DNA of 64,000 bases from Burkholderiaceae bacterium (GCA_030158675.1 JAOASL010000006.1:21350-85349); one strand, 5' to 3'. Counted from the first letter of the stretch, positions 35,068-45,519 are shown. Numbers and translations are program-made. Notes: generated by a model not told the origin, from the sequence alone.

Positions 35068-35102
35068 ACTTAGTTCGTCCTGCCTTGAATTAAAAATCTT
35101 CG

Positions 35103-35125
35103 GCCCGCAGCGATGCGGGCTTTTT
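35103..35125 (+). terminator. Rho-independent terminator of the TRAP binding-protein gene
   Basis: 7-bp stem GCCCGCA / TGCGGGC with loop GCGA, followed by TTTTT (35121-35125), 35 bases after the stop. Confidence 0.92.
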
Positions 35126-35194
35126 CATTGCGGTGCGCCCGTAAACCGGACCCGGGGCAGCGAAATTCTTCACAAGCATGCGGCCGCACCACAC

Positions 35195-35225
35195 AAAAAA
35201 AGCGCATCGCTGAGGATGCGCTTTT
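35195..35225 (-). terminator. Rho-independent terminator of dctQ-dctM
   Basis: 11-bp stem AAAAGCGCATC / GATGCGCTTTT (35198-35208 and 35215-35225) with loop GCTGAG. The A-run on the plus strand from 35195 reads as a T-run after the hairpin on the minus strand, 23 bases past the dctM stop. Confidence 0.9.
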
Positions 35226-35248
35226 CAGTCTGGCACCGGGCGTTTCGT

Positions 35249-36925
35249 TTACTTCGCCGGCTCCGACGAAAATTCCAGCTTCATGTCGGTGCCGGAGTCA
35301 CCTTCGACCGGGAATGCCACATTCGATGCGTCCCCCCCTTGCAGACCGTCGTCCATGTTGATGTTCAGCTCCAGCTGTTCCTTCATGTCGGTCTTCTTGC
35401 CGACCGAAATCATGCTCGGGAACGCAATGATCATCGCGACCATCAGGATCTGTATGCCAACGAAGGGCACGGCTCCCCAGTAGATATCGCCTGTCTTCAC
35501 CTCCTTCGGTGCGACTGAGCGCAGGAAGAACAGCGCGAAGCCAAAGGGTGGATGCATGAACGAGGTCTGCATATTCACCGACAGCAGGACGCCGAACCAG
35601 ATCAGGTCGATGCCCATTTTGTCCGCCACCGGACCGACCAGCGGCACCAGGATAAAGGCCAGTTCGAAGAAATCGAGGAAGAAGGCGAGTCCGAAGAACA
35701 GCAGGTTCACGACAATCAGGAAGCCGGCCTGGCCGCCCGGCAGTGAAGTCAGCAGATGCTCGACCCACAGGTCACCGTTGATGGCGCGGAAAACCAGCGA
35801 GAACACACTCGAGCCGATCAGAATGAAGAGCACGAAGCAGGACAGCCGCGTAGTCGAATTCATTGCCTGCTTCAGCAGATCCTTTGACAGCCGCCGGTTC
35901 GATATCGCCAGGATCATCGCACCCATTGCTCCCATGCCGCCACCTTCTGTCGGCGTTGCAATGCCGATGAAGATGGTGCCGAGCACGAGGAAGATCAGCG
36001 CCAGCGGTGGCACCAGTACCAGCACCACTTTCTCCGCCATTTTCGACAGCAATCCTAGCCGGAGCTTCTTGTTGGCCAGCGCGGCACTGTAGGTGACCAG
36101 CACACCGACCACGCCGCTATACATCAACACCTCGTCGGCCGCGAGGGTTGGCCTGGTGGCCGCCAGATAAAAAGTCTTGAACAGCCAGGCAGAGGCCCAG
36201 CCCAGCGCGAACACCAGCGCCAGCGACGGCAGGCCGGTGGAACCATTGGCCTGGCGCAGGTTGCGTGCCTCCGGCGGCAGCGCCGGCAGCGCCGTCGGAC
36301 GGATCAGCGATACCGCCAGAACGTATAGCGCATACATGACGGTCAGTGCCAGGCCGGGCAGGAACGCGGCCTGATACATGTCGCCGACCGAGCGGCCGAG
36401 CTGGTCAGCCATCACGATCAGCACCAGCGAGGGCGGGATGATCTGCGCCAGCGTGCCCGATGCGGCAATCACGCCGGAGGCGATCTTGCGGTCATAGCCG
36501 TAGCGCAGCATTACCGGCAGCGAGATCAGGCCCATCGAGATTACCGATGCGGCGACCACCCCGGTGGTTGCCGCCAGCAGCGCGCCGACGAAAATCACCG
36601 CATAGGCGATGCCGCCACGCAGCGGACCGAACAGCTGTCCGATCGTGTCCAGCAAATCCTCGGCCATGCCAGAGCGTTCGAGGATCAGGCCCATGAACGT
36701 GAAGAACGGAATCGCCAGCAGGGTATCGTTGCTCATGATGCCGAACACGCGGTTCGGCAAGGCCTGCAGCAATTCGGGTTTCAGCAGGCCGGCTTCGATG
36801 CCGATCAGGCCGAACATCAGGCCATTGGCGGCCAGCGAAAACGCCACCGGGAAGCCGGACAACAGAAACAGCACCAGCGTGGCGAACATCACGGGTGCCA
36901 TGTTTGCAATGAGGAATTCGATCAT
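35249..36925 (-). CDS. dctM: TRAP transporter large permease subunit
   Basis: 558 residues from the ATG at 36925, with GGAGG about 7 bases upstream; an upstream extension lies inside dctQ. It is a 12-14 helix DctM protein of the FcbT3/TakM type: LLSGFPVAFSLAANGLMFG, IPFFTFMGLILERSGMAEDLL, AATTGVVAASVISMGLI and SGTLAQIIPPSLVLIVMAD. It is over 100 residues longer than common DctM proteins (about 425), with an inserted membrane segment in the middle (around residues 225-320) and a 45-residue hydrophilic acidic tail. One base separates it from dctQ. It should carry 2-oxo acids or similar carboxylates with sodium. Confidence 0.92.
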   Translation of the reverse strand: MIEFLIANMAPVMFATLVLFLLSGFPVAFSLAANGLMFGLIGIEAGLLKPELLQALPNRVFGIMSNDTLLAIPFFTFMGLILERSGMAEDLLDTIGQLFGPLRGGIAYAVIFVGALLAATTGVVAASVISMGLISLPVMLRYGYDRKIASGVIAASGTLAQIIPPSLVLIVMADQLGRSVGDMYQAAFLPGLALTVMYALYVLAVSLIRPTALPALPPEARNLRQANGSTGLPSLALVFALGWASAWLFKTFYLAATRPTLAADEVLMYSGVVGVLVTYSAALANKKLRLGLLSKMAEKVVLVLVPPLALIFLVLGTIFIGIATPTEGGGMGAMGAMILAISNRRLSKDLLKQAMNSTTRLSCFVLFILIGSSVFSLVFRAINGDLWVEHLLTSLPGGQAGFLIVVNLLFFGLAFFLDFFELAFILVPLVGPVADKMGIDLIWFGVLLSVNMQTSFMHPPFGFALFFLRSVAPKEVKTGDIYWGAVPFVGIQILMVAMIIAFPSMISVGKKTDMKEQLELNINMDDGLQGGDASNVAFPVEGDSGTDMKLEFSSEPAK

Positions 36926-36926
36926 C

Positions 36927-37562
36927 TCAGGCCTCCGTCGCAGTCGTGTTGGCCGTGCCGGCCAGCGATGTTGCGGGCGCCGCCAGGTTGTTGGCGGCGG
37001 CGATCGCTGCAATTTCTTCCTGTGGCGTTGCCTGCTGCTTGTCGAATTCACGCGCGTCGACCAGCCCCATCAGGAATCCGATACGCTTGACCAGTTCGGA
37101 CAGACCCTGCAGCGTCAGCAACAGGAAGCCGATCGGGATCAGCACCTTGGCCGGCCAGACGATCAGTCCGCCCGCATTGCTCGACACTTCCTGGTTGCGG
37201 ATCGACTCGAACGCAAACGGCAGCGCAAAGTACAGGATCAGCACTGCGGCAGGCATCAGGAAGATCACGAAACCGAAGATGTCGATCAGGACCTGCGTAC
37301 GCTTCGAGAAGCGGCCCACCACCACATCGATGCGCACATGTTCATTGCGTTTGAGGGTGTAGGCCGATGCGAGCAGGAACATCGCGCCAAACAGGTACCA
37401 CTGGATTTCCAGCCACGCGTTCGAGCTGGTATTGAGCATGTAGCGCACCAGCGCATTGCCGGAACAGATCAGTACCGCCGCCAGCAGAGCCCAGCTGACG
37501 GCGAGGCCAATGCGCTCATTGAGCGCATCGATCCGCTTTGATAGGGAAAGTAAAAATTGCAT
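36927..37562 (-). CDS. dctQ: TRAP transporter small permease subunit
   Basis: 211 residues with four membrane helices: SWALLAAVLICSGNALVRYM, WYLFGAMFLLASAYTL, IFGFVIFLMPAAVLILYF and VLIPIGFLLLTLQGLSELV. The NEHVRIDVV motif after helix 2 is the usual DctQ signature. It is longer than typical DctQ (about 170), with an Ala/Thr-rich C-terminal tail. It pairs with dctM to form the membrane part of the TRAP system. A CTCTCGAGAG palindrome lies between the gene start and its upstream region. Confidence 0.92.
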   Translation of the reverse strand: MQFLLSLSKRIDALNERIGLAVSWALLAAVLICSGNALVRYMLNTSSNAWLEIQWYLFGAMFLLASAYTLKRNEHVRIDVVVGRFSKRTQVLIDIFGFVIFLMPAAVLILYFALPFAFESIRNQEVSSNAGGLIVWPAKVLIPIGFLLLTLQGLSELVKRIGFLMGLVDAREFDKQQATPQEEIAAIAAANNLAAPATSLAGTANTTATEA

Positions 37563-37964
37563 GGTGAAGTTCTCTCGAGAGGTTTAGGCAGCCCACACTT
37601 GCTGTGGCCACTGACGTGAACGCGTACGCATCAATCAGGTCTCCTTGGTTTTTCTTTTGTGCTGCCGGGAAAGTCACTGCGCTGCGGGATGTCCTCCGGG
37701 GAAGGGCACAAGTGCGGCGAGTGTGGGACGGAATGTATTCGCCGTTAGCCAGAAATTCCCGTGCTGCCATGCAACAACGAACTTCACCTTATTTGAGTCG
37801 TTTATATCTTTCCCAAGGCCGACGTTTTATCACAACATCAAGGCTGTAAATTGCTCTCGAGGATTTTCAAAATTGGAAGGGGCTTTTAAAAAAGCCAATT
37901 GATCGGTCCATTCCGCAGTCGGAATTTCCGTTGCCTGACGGTCGCGTTACCTATGGCACGGCCG
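37563..37964. other. Intergenic region between dctQ and argH
   Basis: About 400 bases without a supported gene; the short open frames here have no family resemblance or ribosome binding site. It must hold the dctQM promoter. It turns AT-rich between about 37770 and 37905 and includes GGCTTTTAAAAAAGCC (37881-37896), a compact inverted repeat. Confidence 0.45.
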
Positions 37965-38005
37965 AAAAAAAGCACCCGGGCCGGTGAAAACGGCGCGGGT
38001 GCTTT
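37965..38005 (-). terminator. Rho-independent terminator of argH
   Basis: Long stem AAAGCACCCG / CGGGTGCTTT with a second paired block GCCG / CGGC inside and loop GTGAAAA. The A-run at 37965-37971 is a T-run on the minus strand. It lies 26 bases after the argH stop. Confidence 0.92.
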
Positions 38006-38030
38006 GATGCCAGCTTCGGCGGAAAGAAAC

Positions 38031-39425
38031 TCAGCCGAGTTGCTTGCGCAAGCGAGCGATTGCAGCGCGAACCTGGTCAGGTGCGGTACCGCCGATATGG
38101 TTGCGCGCCGCGACCGAGCCTTCGAGCGTCAGCACGGCATGGATGTCAGCCCCGATCAGCGGCGAAAACGCGCGCAGTTCATCGAGCGACAGATCAGCCA
38201 GGTCGCAGCCTTTCTGCTCGCAGCTGCGAACGGCATGCGCGACCGCCTCGTGCGCATCGCGGAACGGCAGGCCTTTTTTCACCAGATAGTCGGCCAGGTC
38301 GGTTGCAGTCGCATAGCCCTGCAGCGCCGCCGCGCGCATGGCTTCCGGGCGTACCGTGATGCCGCCGGCCATATCGGCGAAGATGCGCAGCGTATCGACC
38401 AGCGTATCGACCGTATCGAACAGCGGTTCCTTGTCTTCCTGATTGTCTTTGTTGTACGCCAGCGGCTGGCCCTTCATCAGCGTCAGCAGCGACATCAGGT
38501 GGCCGTTCACGCGGCCGGTCTTGCCGCGGGCAAGCTCCGGCACGTCCGGATTTTTCTTCTGCGGCATGATCGATGAGCCGGTGCAGAAACGATCCGCGAT
38601 GTCGATGAAGCCCACGCGCGGACTCATCCAGATCACCAGCTCTTCCGACAGCCGCGAGATATGCGTCATCACCAGCGCGGCGGCCGCGCAGAATTCGATC
38701 GCGAAATCGCGATCCGACACCGCATCGAGCGAGTTGTGACACACATCGTCAAAGCCCAGCGTCTTTGCGACGCGCTCGCGGTCGATCGGGAAGGTGGTGC
38801 CGGCCAGCGCAGCCGAGCCGAGCGGCAGACGATTGACGCGCTTGCGGCAGTCGGCCATGCGTTCCGCGTCGCGGCCGAACATTTCGGTGTAGGCGAGCAT
38901 GTGGTGCCCGAAAGTCACCGGCTGGGCGACCTGCATGTGCGTGAAGCCGGGCAGGATGGTCGCTGCGTGCTGTTCGGCCAGGTCGACCAGCGCAATGCGC
39001 AGCGATTTCAGCAGACCAAGGATGTCGTCGATCGCGCCGCGCAGGTACAGGCGGATGTCGGTGGCGACCTGGTCGTTGCGTGAGCGGCCGGTATGCAGCC
39101 GCTTGCCGGCGTCGCCGACCAGCTCGGTCAGGCGTTTCTCGATGTTCAAGTGCACGTCTTCAAGATCGAGCAGCCATTCGAAGTTGCCGGTGTCGATCTC
39201 GGACAAAATCTGTGTCATGCCGCGCTGGATGTCCGCCAGGTCCTGCGCGCCGATGATGCCTTGGGCGGCCAGCATGTCCGCATGGGCGAGCGAACCCTGG
39301 ATGTCGACATGGGCGAGGCGTTTGTCGAAGAACACGGACGCGGTGTAGCGCTTGACGAGGTCGGACACGGGCTCGGAAAAGCGGGCGGACCAGGCTTCGG
39401 ATTTTTTGGAGAATTGGTCGGTCAT
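38031..39425 (-). CDS. argH: Argininosuccinate lyase
   Basis: 464 residues. It has the fumarase/aspartase superfamily signature [15 protein letters not shown] and other argH marks ([39 protein letters not shown]). ArgH splits argininosuccinate into arginine and fumarate, the last step of arginine synthesis. The gene is monocistronic, with a strong terminator. It is followed upstream by ppc on the same strand across a gap holding a REP-like palindrome. Confidence 0.97.
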   Translation of the reverse strand: MTDQFSKKSEAWSARFSEPVSDLVKRYTASVFFDKRLAHVDIQGSLAHADMLAAQGIIGAQDLADIQRGMTQILSEIDTGNFEWLLDLEDVHLNIEKRLTELVGDAGKRLHTGRSRNDQVATDIRLYLRGAIDDILGLLKSLRIALVDLAEQHAATILPGFTHMQVAQPVTFGHHMLAYTEMFGRDAERMADCRKRVNRLPLGSAALAGTTFPIDRERVAKTLGFDDVCHNSLDAVSDRDFAIEFCAAAALVMTHISRLSEELVIWMSPRVGFIDIADRFCTGSSIMPQKKNPDVPELARGKTGRVNGHLMSLLTLMKGQPLAYNKDNQEDKEPLFDTVDTLVDTLRIFADMAGGITVRPEAMRAAALQGYATATDLADYLVKKGLPFRDAHEAVAHAVRSCEQKGCDLADLSLDELRAFSPLIGADIHAVLTLEGSVAARNHIGGTAPDQVRAAIARLRKQLG

Positions 39426-39470
39426 GATGGAAAGTCGATTGCGGTAATGACGGCGCCAGTGGCGTGGTGT

Positions 39471-39493
39471 GGACCCGGTGTGCGCCGGGATCC
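39471..39493. repeat. REP-like palindrome between argH and ppc
   Basis: GGACCCGG / CCGGGATCC around TGTGCG; one base is missing in the left arm. It shares the CCGGGATCC core with the elements at 30155 and 47399. Confidence 0.5.
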
Positions 39494-39569
39494 GGCGTCG
39501 CGAAGCGGCGCATCGGTCATCTGGATGAGCGAAAGCGTGATTATAGAGGATGCCCCGGCATCCTCTTCC

Positions 39570-42422
39570 TCACCCGGTATTCCGTAGCCCCGCCGCCACC
39601 CCGTTGATCGACAGGTGGATTCCGCGGTGCACGCGATAATCCGACTCACGCTCCTGTTCCTTCCAGCTGCGATGCCGCTTGATCAGCTCGACCTGCAAAT
39701 GGTTCAGCGGATCCAGGTAGGCGAAACGGTTCTTGATCGAGCGCGCCAGCGTCGGGTTGGCCGACAGCCTGTCTTTCGCGCCGGTCAGCAGCGACAGGCA
39801 GTCCACTGTCAGTCCATGCTCGGCCGCGATACGCTTGAAGATGGCATTACGCAGCTTGCGGTCGGCCACCAGCCCGGCATAGCGCGAGGCGACCGCCAGA
39901 TCGGTTTTGGCCAGCACCATGTCCATGTTCGACAGCAGCGTCGAGAAGAAGGGCCACTCTTTCGCCATCGCGCGCAGCTGCGTGAGCTTCTTCGCGCGTG
40001 TGCCGGTTTTATCATCCTTCAACCAGGCGTCGACCGCGCTGCCGAAGCCGTACCAGCCCGGCAGTAGCAGTCGGCATTGTCCCCATGAAAAGCCCCAGGG
40101 GATCGCACGCAGGTCTTCGATGCGGCGCGTCGATTTGCGCGACGCCGGGCGCGAGCCGATGTTCAGTTCGGCGATTTCGGCGATCGGGGTCGCGGCAAAA
40201 AAATAATCGGTGAAGCCCGGCGTTTCATACACGAGGTTGCGATAGGCCCGGTAGGCGTACTCGGACAGCACCTCCATCACGCGCTCGAATTCAGCCAGTC
40301 TTTGCGCGCGCTTGCGATCGGCCAGCGGCGGGCGCAGGCTCGCTTCCATCACGGCGGCCACCACCAGTTCCAGGTTGCGGCGGCCGATCTCGGGGTTGGA
40401 AAATTTCGATGCGATGATTTCGCCCTGTTCGGTCAGCCGGAATTGCCCGTTCACCGTGCCCGCCGGCTGCGCCAGGATGGCGTCATGGCTCGGACCGCCG
40501 CCGCGGCCGACCGTGCCGCCACGGCCGTGGAACAGGCGCAGCTTCACGTCGTGCCGCGCAAACACCTGCACCAGCGCGAGTTCAGCCTTGTAGAGTTCCC
40601 AGTTCGAGGTCAGGAAGCCACCGTCCTTGTTCGAGTCCGAGTAACCGAGCATGACTTCCTGCAGGCGGCCCTGTTGCCCGACCAGCACGCGGACCGGTGG
40701 CAGCGCCAGCCAGCCGTCCATGATGCTGGCCGCATTACGCAGGTCAGGAATGGTCTCGAACAGCGGAATCACCATCAGTTCAGCTTCCAGCTGCCCGTCC
40801 GGCAGCACGCGCAGCAGACCGGCTTCACGCTGCAACAGCAGCACTTCGAGCAGGTCGGACACGGTCTCGGTGTGGGAAATGATGTAGTTGCGGATCGCAC
40901 GTTCACCAAAGTCGGCGCGTACGCGGCGTGCCGCCTTCAGCACTTCCAGCTCCGACACCGTTTCATCCGAGTAGCGCAAATACGGCGAGCGCAGCAGCCG
41001 CGGCTGCGCGATCTCGCCCAGCAGCAGCACCACCTTGTCCTGTTCGGCCATGCGTGCGTAGTCGGTGGTGACGCCGGCAATCTCGAACAATTCGGCCAGC
41101 ACGCGCTCATGCACGTCCGAGCTTTGCCGCATGTCCAGCGTGGCGAGATGGAAGCCGAAGATGTCGGCGGCGCGCCGCAGCGTGTTCAGCCGCGGGCGTG
41201 TCAGCACCAGACCATGGTTCGCACGTAGTGAATCGCCGATCACGTCGAGGTCGGCGATAAATTCCTGCGGTGACGCATAGGCGTCGGCTGTGCCGACTTC
41301 ATGGCGCAGAATATTGGTCACGCCGAGCTTGCGCGCCGTCGCCGCCAGCCTGGCGTAGACGCGGATCAGCGCGCGCCGGTACGGTTCGTCGGTGCGGTGC
41401 GGCGACTGGTCCGTTGAGGCGTCGGCCATCGCCTGCAGATCGGCGCTGACCGACACCAGCAGCGTGGAGATCGACAGTTCCGCGCCCAGCGCATGCACTT
41501 CATCGAGATAGAAATCGAAAATCGTGGTCGACTGGCGCGCCATTGCGCGCGCCATCGTCGACGCATTCACGTTCGGGTTGCCATCGCGGTCGCCACCGAT
41601 CCAGCTGCCCATCTGCACGAACGGTGGCAGCGACAGCTGACGCAGGTTCGGGTACTGCGCCAGCGTCTCCTGTTCGATGTCCTCCATCAGTCCGGGCAGC
41701 TCGCGCAGGAAAGTGATCCGGTAATACGACAGCGCATTCTCGATCTCGTCATCGACCGTCAGGCGCTGGTAGCGCAGCATGCGGGTCTGCCAGAACTTCG
41801 CGACTTCGGCATGCAAATACTGTGTGTTGCGCTGGCGCTCGCCGGGCGTCATCGGCAGGTCGCGCAGTGCAAGCAGGCGCGCGACTTCGCGACCGGCATC
41901 GAGGATGCTCTTGCGCTGGACTTCAGTCGGGTGCGCGGTCAGCACCGGCGAGATCAGTGCGTCGGCAAAAAAATGCGCCACTGCCTTGCCCGCCACGCCG
42001 GCGGCGTCCAGCGTCGACAGCGTCGCGGCGATGCTGCCCGGCTGCGGCGCCGAGCCGGCCAGCAGATGCGCGCGGCGTCGCCGGTTGTGATGCTGGTCCT
42101 CGGCGATATTGGCCAGATGCGAAAAATACGAGAAGGCACGCACCACCGCATTGGTCTGGTCACGCGTTAGCTTCTTCAGCAGACGGTCGAGATCGGCGCC
42201 GGCCTGCGGGTCGGATTCGCGCCGGAAGCGCACCGCCGTCTGCCGGATCGTCTCGACGATCTCGAACACGGCTTCGCCTTCCTGCTGCCGGATCACCTCG
42301 CCGAGCAGCCGGCCGAGCAGCCGGATATCTTCTTTCAGCGGCGCGTCCTTGTCGGTCGGTCTGGTGGTTTTCGTGGGAGTGGCCTTCGCGGTGCGGGCGG
42401 GAGTTTTTTTGCTGGCGGGCAT
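39570..42422 (-). CDS. ppc: Phosphoenolpyruvate carboxylase
   Basis: 950 residues. The catalytic marks are LTAHPTEVQRKS (His164), GYSDSNKDGGFLTSNWELYK, FHGRGGTVGRGGGP and the conserved C-terminal RNTG. Ppc adds bicarbonate to PEP to give oxaloacetate and refills the TCA cycle. The N-terminus has a Lys/Thr/Pro-rich extension of about 28 residues (ARTAKATPTKTTRPTDK). It is divergent from hemC. The bicarbonate it needs may come in part from the SbtA-type permease elsewhere in the window. Confidence 0.97.
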   Translation of the reverse strand: MPASKKTPARTAKATPTKTTRPTDKDAPLKEDIRLLGRLLGEVIRQQEGEAVFEIVETIRQTAVRFRRESDPQAGADLDRLLKKLTRDQTNAVVRAFSYFSHLANIAEDQHHNRRRRAHLLAGSAPQPGSIAATLSTLDAAGVAGKAVAHFFADALISPVLTAHPTEVQRKSILDAGREVARLLALRDLPMTPGERQRNTQYLHAEVAKFWQTRMLRYQRLTVDDEIENALSYYRITFLRELPGLMEDIEQETLAQYPNLRQLSLPPFVQMGSWIGGDRDGNPNVNASTMARAMARQSTTIFDFYLDEVHALGAELSISTLLVSVSADLQAMADASTDQSPHRTDEPYRRALIRVYARLAATARKLGVTNILRHEVGTADAYASPQEFIADLDVIGDSLRANHGLVLTRPRLNTLRRAADIFGFHLATLDMRQSSDVHERVLAELFEIAGVTTDYARMAEQDKVVLLLGEIAQPRLLRSPYLRYSDETVSELEVLKAARRVRADFGERAIRNYIISHTETVSDLLEVLLLQREAGLLRVLPDGQLEAELMVIPLFETIPDLRNAASIMDGWLALPPVRVLVGQQGRLQEVMLGYSDSNKDGGFLTSNWELYKAELALVQVFARHDVKLRLFHGRGGTVGRGGGPSHDAILAQPAGTVNGQFRLTEQGEIIASKFSNPEIGRRNLELVVAAVMEASLRPPLADRKRAQRLAEFERVMEVLSEYAYRAYRNLVYETPGFTDYFFAATPIAEIAELNIGSRPASRKSTRRIEDLRAIPWGFSWGQCRLLLPGWYGFGSAVDAWLKDDKTGTRAKKLTQLRAMAKEWPFFSTLLSNMDMVLAKTDLAVASRYAGLVADRKLRNAIFKRIAAEHGLTVDCLSLLTGAKDRLSANPTLARSIKNRFAYLDPLNHLQVELIKRHRSWKEQERESDYRVHRGIHLSINGVAAGLRNTG

Positions 42423-42547
42423 AGGTCAGGGAGCAGGGTGAGCGCTGGGGACAGGGCGAGGGTGCATGCTAGAATTCGCCGCTGTCGGAAGGCTGTTCCA
42501 AGCCCTCCCAGTCATTTCAAGCGAACCCTGCAGGTCGTCCGGCGCTC

Positions 42548-43513
42548 GTGACGGCCTCGAACCGAAAGCCAGTCTTGAACGCTTCATTTTCCGGGAAACT
42601 GATCATCGCATCGCGCGAAAGCCGGCTCGCCATGTGGCAAGCTGAAAACGTCCGCGCGCGCTTGCTCGAATTATATCCGCACAGTACCGTCGAGATTCTC
42701 GGCATGACGACGCGCGGCGACCAGATCCTCGATCGCACCTTGTCGAAGGTCGGTGGCAAGGGCCTGTTCGTCAAGGAGCTCGAAGTCGCGATGGAAGAAG
42801 GCCGCGCCGATCTCGCAGTTCATTCGCTGAAGGACGTGCCGATGGAACTGCCCGAGGGTTTTGCGCTGGCCGCCGTGCTTGAGCGCGAAGACCCGCGCGA
42901 TGCGTTCGTCTCGAATGACCACGCCAGCCTCGCCGCGCTGCCGGCCGGCGCCGTGGTCGGCACCAGCAGCCTGCGCCGCCAGGCATTGATTTCCGCGCGC
43001 TATCCGCACCTCGTGATCCAGCCGCTGCGCGGCAACCTCGATACCCGGCTCGGCAAGCTCGATCGCGGCGACTACGCGGCGATCATTCTTGCCGCCGCCG
43101 GCCTGAAGCGTCTGGGTCTCGCGTCGCGCATCCGCGCCTTCATCGAACCCGAAGACAGTCTGCCCGCGCCCGGACAGGGTGCGATGGCCATCGAGATCCG
43201 CGCCGGCCGTCCCGAGCTGGTGGACTTGCTCGCGCCGCTGAACCATGCCGACACCGAGCATGCGGTGCGTGCGGAGCGTCAGCTGTCGCGCAGCTTTGGC
43301 GGCAGCTGCCAGGTGCCACTGGCAGCGTTCGCCACCGTCACCCAGGGCACGCTGCAGCTGCGTGCAATGGTCGCCACGCCCGACGGCAAGCGCATCGCGA
43401 AGGCCGAAGTGCGCGGCGCCGTCGACGCGCCCGAGGCGCTCGGCATGCAGGTCGCGCGGGAGCTCGAGGCGCAGGACGCGAACGCGATCCTGGCGGCCTG
43501 CAAGACCGAGTGA
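42548..43513 (+). CDS. hemC: Porphobilinogen deaminase (hydroxymethylbilane synthase)
   Basis: 321 residues from a GTG at 42548. Landmarks are [62 protein letters not shown] and [15 protein letters not shown], in which Cys254 carries the dipyrromethane cofactor. It builds the linear tetrapyrrole. The stop overlaps the hemD start (GTGA), and hemD, hemX and hemY follow with overlaps or a short gap, forming one operon. Confidence 0.96.
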   Translation: MTASNRKPVLNASFSGKLIIASRESRLAMWQAENVRARLLELYPHSTVEILGMTTRGDQILDRTLSKVGGKGLFVKELEVAMEEGRADLAVHSLKDVPMELPEGFALAAVLEREDPRDAFVSNDHASLAALPAGAVVGTSSLRRQALISARYPHLVIQPLRGNLDTRLGKLDRGDYAAIILAAAGLKRLGLASRIRAFIEPEDSLPAPGQGAMAIEIRAGRPELVDLLAPLNHADTEHAVRAERQLSRSFGGSCQVPLAAFATVTQGTLQLRAMVATPDGKRIAKAEVRGAVDAPEALGMQVARELEAQDANAILAACKTE

Positions 43514-44280
43514 GCGCGGGCGTCGTCATTACCCGTCCGCGGGCGCAGGCCGAGCCACTGGCCGCGCGCCTCGCCGCTGCCGGCATTCCCGCCGAGATCT
43601 TCCCGCTGCTCGATATCCAGCCGCTGCCCGACACCACGGAACTAGCATCCGCGATGGCGCGGTTGCATGAATACGCGCTGGTCGCGTTCGTCAGCCCGAA
43701 TGCGGTCGATGCCGCGTTCCGCTTCATCCGCGCCTGGCCCGACGGCGTGATTGCCGCTGTGGTCGGCGAGGGAAGCCGTCAGGCGCTGGCCCGGCACGGG
43801 CTGACCGAAGCAAACACGCAGATCGCTTTCCCCGTCGATCCGCATCGCACTGATTCCGAAACTCTGCTCGATGTACTCGACCTGGCCGCATTGTGTGGCC
43901 AAAAAGCGCTGATCGTGCGTGCCGAAACCGGCCGTGAGCTGCTCGCCGATCGCCTGCGCGAGGCGGGCATCGTGGTCGACAAGATTGCCGCCTACCGCCG
44001 TGGTGCGCCGCCGCTCGACGCCACGCGCAGCAAGGCGCTGACGGCCTTGCTCGCTGCCGGACATGCCTGGGTGATCACCAGCTCGGAAGCTTTGCGCAAC
44101 TTGCAGCAAGACGTGCTCCGGCTGGCCGGCTCGTCTGGTTGGGACACTCTGCGCGCATGCCGGCTGATCGTTCCGCACCAGCGTATTGGAGAGACTGCGC
44201 TGGCGATGGGCTTTGACCGCGTGACGCTGACGGATTCAGGGGACGAGGCCTTGCTTGCCGCGATACAATCGCGTTCATGA
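43510..44280 (+). CDS. hemD: Uroporphyrinogen-III synthase
   Basis: 256 residues from a GTG at 43510 that overlaps the hemC stop by 4 bases. The family is weakly conserved, but [57 protein letters not shown] and [12 protein letters not shown] fit HemD, as does the position. It closes hydroxymethylbilane into uroporphyrinogen III. The stop overlaps hemX by 4 bases. Confidence 0.93.
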   Translation: MSAGVVITRPRAQAEPLAARLAAAGIPAEIFPLLDIQPLPDTTELASAMARLHEYALVAFVSPNAVDAAFRFIRAWPDGVIAAVVGEGSRQALARHGLTEANTQIAFPVDPHRTDSETLLDVLDLAALCGQKALIVRAETGRELLADRLREAGIVVDKIAAYRRGAPPLDATRSKALTALLAAGHAWVITSSEALRNLQQDVLRLAGSSGWDTLRACRLIVPHQRIGETALAMGFDRVTLTDSGDEALLAAIQSRS

Positions 44281-45506
44281 GCGACATACACGACTCCGCC
44301 AACACGCCGCCTTCTGCGGCGGGCGCGCAGCCTGCGCCGGCTCCGACCGAGCCGACGCCAGCGGCACCTGCCAGGGACAGCGCCGCCTTTGTTCGCAACG
44401 ACGCGTCCGCTGGCGCGCAAGCGCCAGCCGGCCCGCAGCCGCCGGTCGGCTCACTGTGGTCGCGCCTGCACCTGGCCTTTGACGGCAGCGGGTCGCGCCT
44501 GAAGCTGGCCGTCGGCGCACTGGCAGTGCTGCTTGTCGCTCAGTGGTGGAGCGCACGTTCCGACGTTGCCGAGCTGCGCCGCGAGGTCGCGCTGCGGCTG
44601 CAGAGTGGCGACACCCTGAATGGCCAGACCAAGCTGATTGCCGACCGCCTCGACGATGAATTGCGTTCGATGCAGGCCAAGCTAATGATGCTGGAAGCGC
44701 GCCAGGTCGAATCGCAGAGCCAGCAGATTGCGCTCGAACAGCTCTATCGCGATCTCGCGAAAAACCGTGACGACTGGGCGCTGGCCGAGATCGAACAAGT
44801 GCTGTCGACCGCCAGCCAGCAGCTGCAGCTGGCCGGCAACGTGCGCGGCGCGCTGATCGCCTTGCAGAATGCTGATGCGCGACTGACGCGCACCGACCGT
44901 CCGCAGTTCATCGCAATCCGTCGTGCAATCGCGCAAGACATCGACAAACTGAAGAGCCTGCCCAGCGTCGACCTGACCGGCATTGCGGTCCGTCTCGATA
45001 CGTTGATTGCGCAGGTCGATACCATGCCGCTGTTGTCCGACGAGCAGCCGGCCGCCGTCGCGCCGCCGAAGTCGCGTGCCGCCGCGAAGACCCGGGCCGG
45101 GCAGAAGCCGGCGCCGGCATTCGCCTGGCGCAGCGAGCTGCAGGAACGCTGGAGCGCGTGGAGCGCAGAGTTGTGGTCAGACATTCGTCAGCTGGTGCGC
45201 GTGCGTACCGTCACTCAGCCCGAGGCACTGCTATTGACGCCTGATCAAGCCTTCTTCGCGCGTGAGAACGTCAAGCTCAGGTTGTTGAACGCGCGCGTCG
45301 CCCTGCTGTCGCGCAACGACTCGGCTTTCCGTAGCGACCTCGCCGAAGCCGACCAGGCATTGCAGCGCTACTTCGACACGGCCGACCGCCACACGCAGAC
45401 GGGGCGCGAGCTGATCCGCCAGCTGCGCGAGAGCGTGCTCAGCATCGACATGCCATCGCTGTCGAACAGCCTGGCGGCAGTGCGCCAGACGCGCGCGCGG
45501 CCATGA
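44277..45506 (+). CDS. hemX: HemX-like membrane protein
   Basis: 409 residues. An N-terminal Ala/Pro-rich cytosolic part (about 1-75) is followed by one membrane helix (LKLAVGALAVLLVAQWW), a coiled coil (about 95-160) and a periplasmic helical domain. This is the HemX family that follows hemD in many proteobacteria. It is often labelled uroporphyrin-III C-methyltransferase but lacks methyltransferase motifs; its role is unclear. It overlaps hemD by 4 bases. Confidence 0.88.
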   Translation: MSDIHDSANTPPSAAGAQPAPAPTEPTPAAPARDSAAFVRNDASAGAQAPAGPQPPVGSLWSRLHLAFDGSGSRLKLAVGALAVLLVAQWWSARSDVAELRREVALRLQSGDTLNGQTKLIADRLDDELRSMQAKLMMLEARQVESQSQQIALEQLYRDLAKNRDDWALAEIEQVLSTASQQLQLAGNVRGALIALQNADARLTRTDRPQFIAIRRAIAQDIDKLKSLPSVDLTGIAVRLDTLIAQVDTMPLLSDEQPAAVAPPKSRAAAKTRAGQKPAPAFAWRSELQERWSAWSAELWSDIRQLVRVRTVTQPEALLLTPDQAFFARENVKLRLLNARVALLSRNDSAFRSDLAEADQALQRYFDTADRHTQTGRELIRQLRESVLSIDMPSLSNSLAAVRQTRARP

Positions 45507-45519
45507 ACGGGGGGCTGCC

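Noticed and set aside
35113..35361. 82-codon plus-strand frame after the TRAP gene
   Set aside because: It runs through both terminators and the 3' end of dctM.
37604..37902. Two short plus-strand frames upstream of argH
   Set aside because: No ribosome binding site or family resemblance; more likely part of the dctQ control region.
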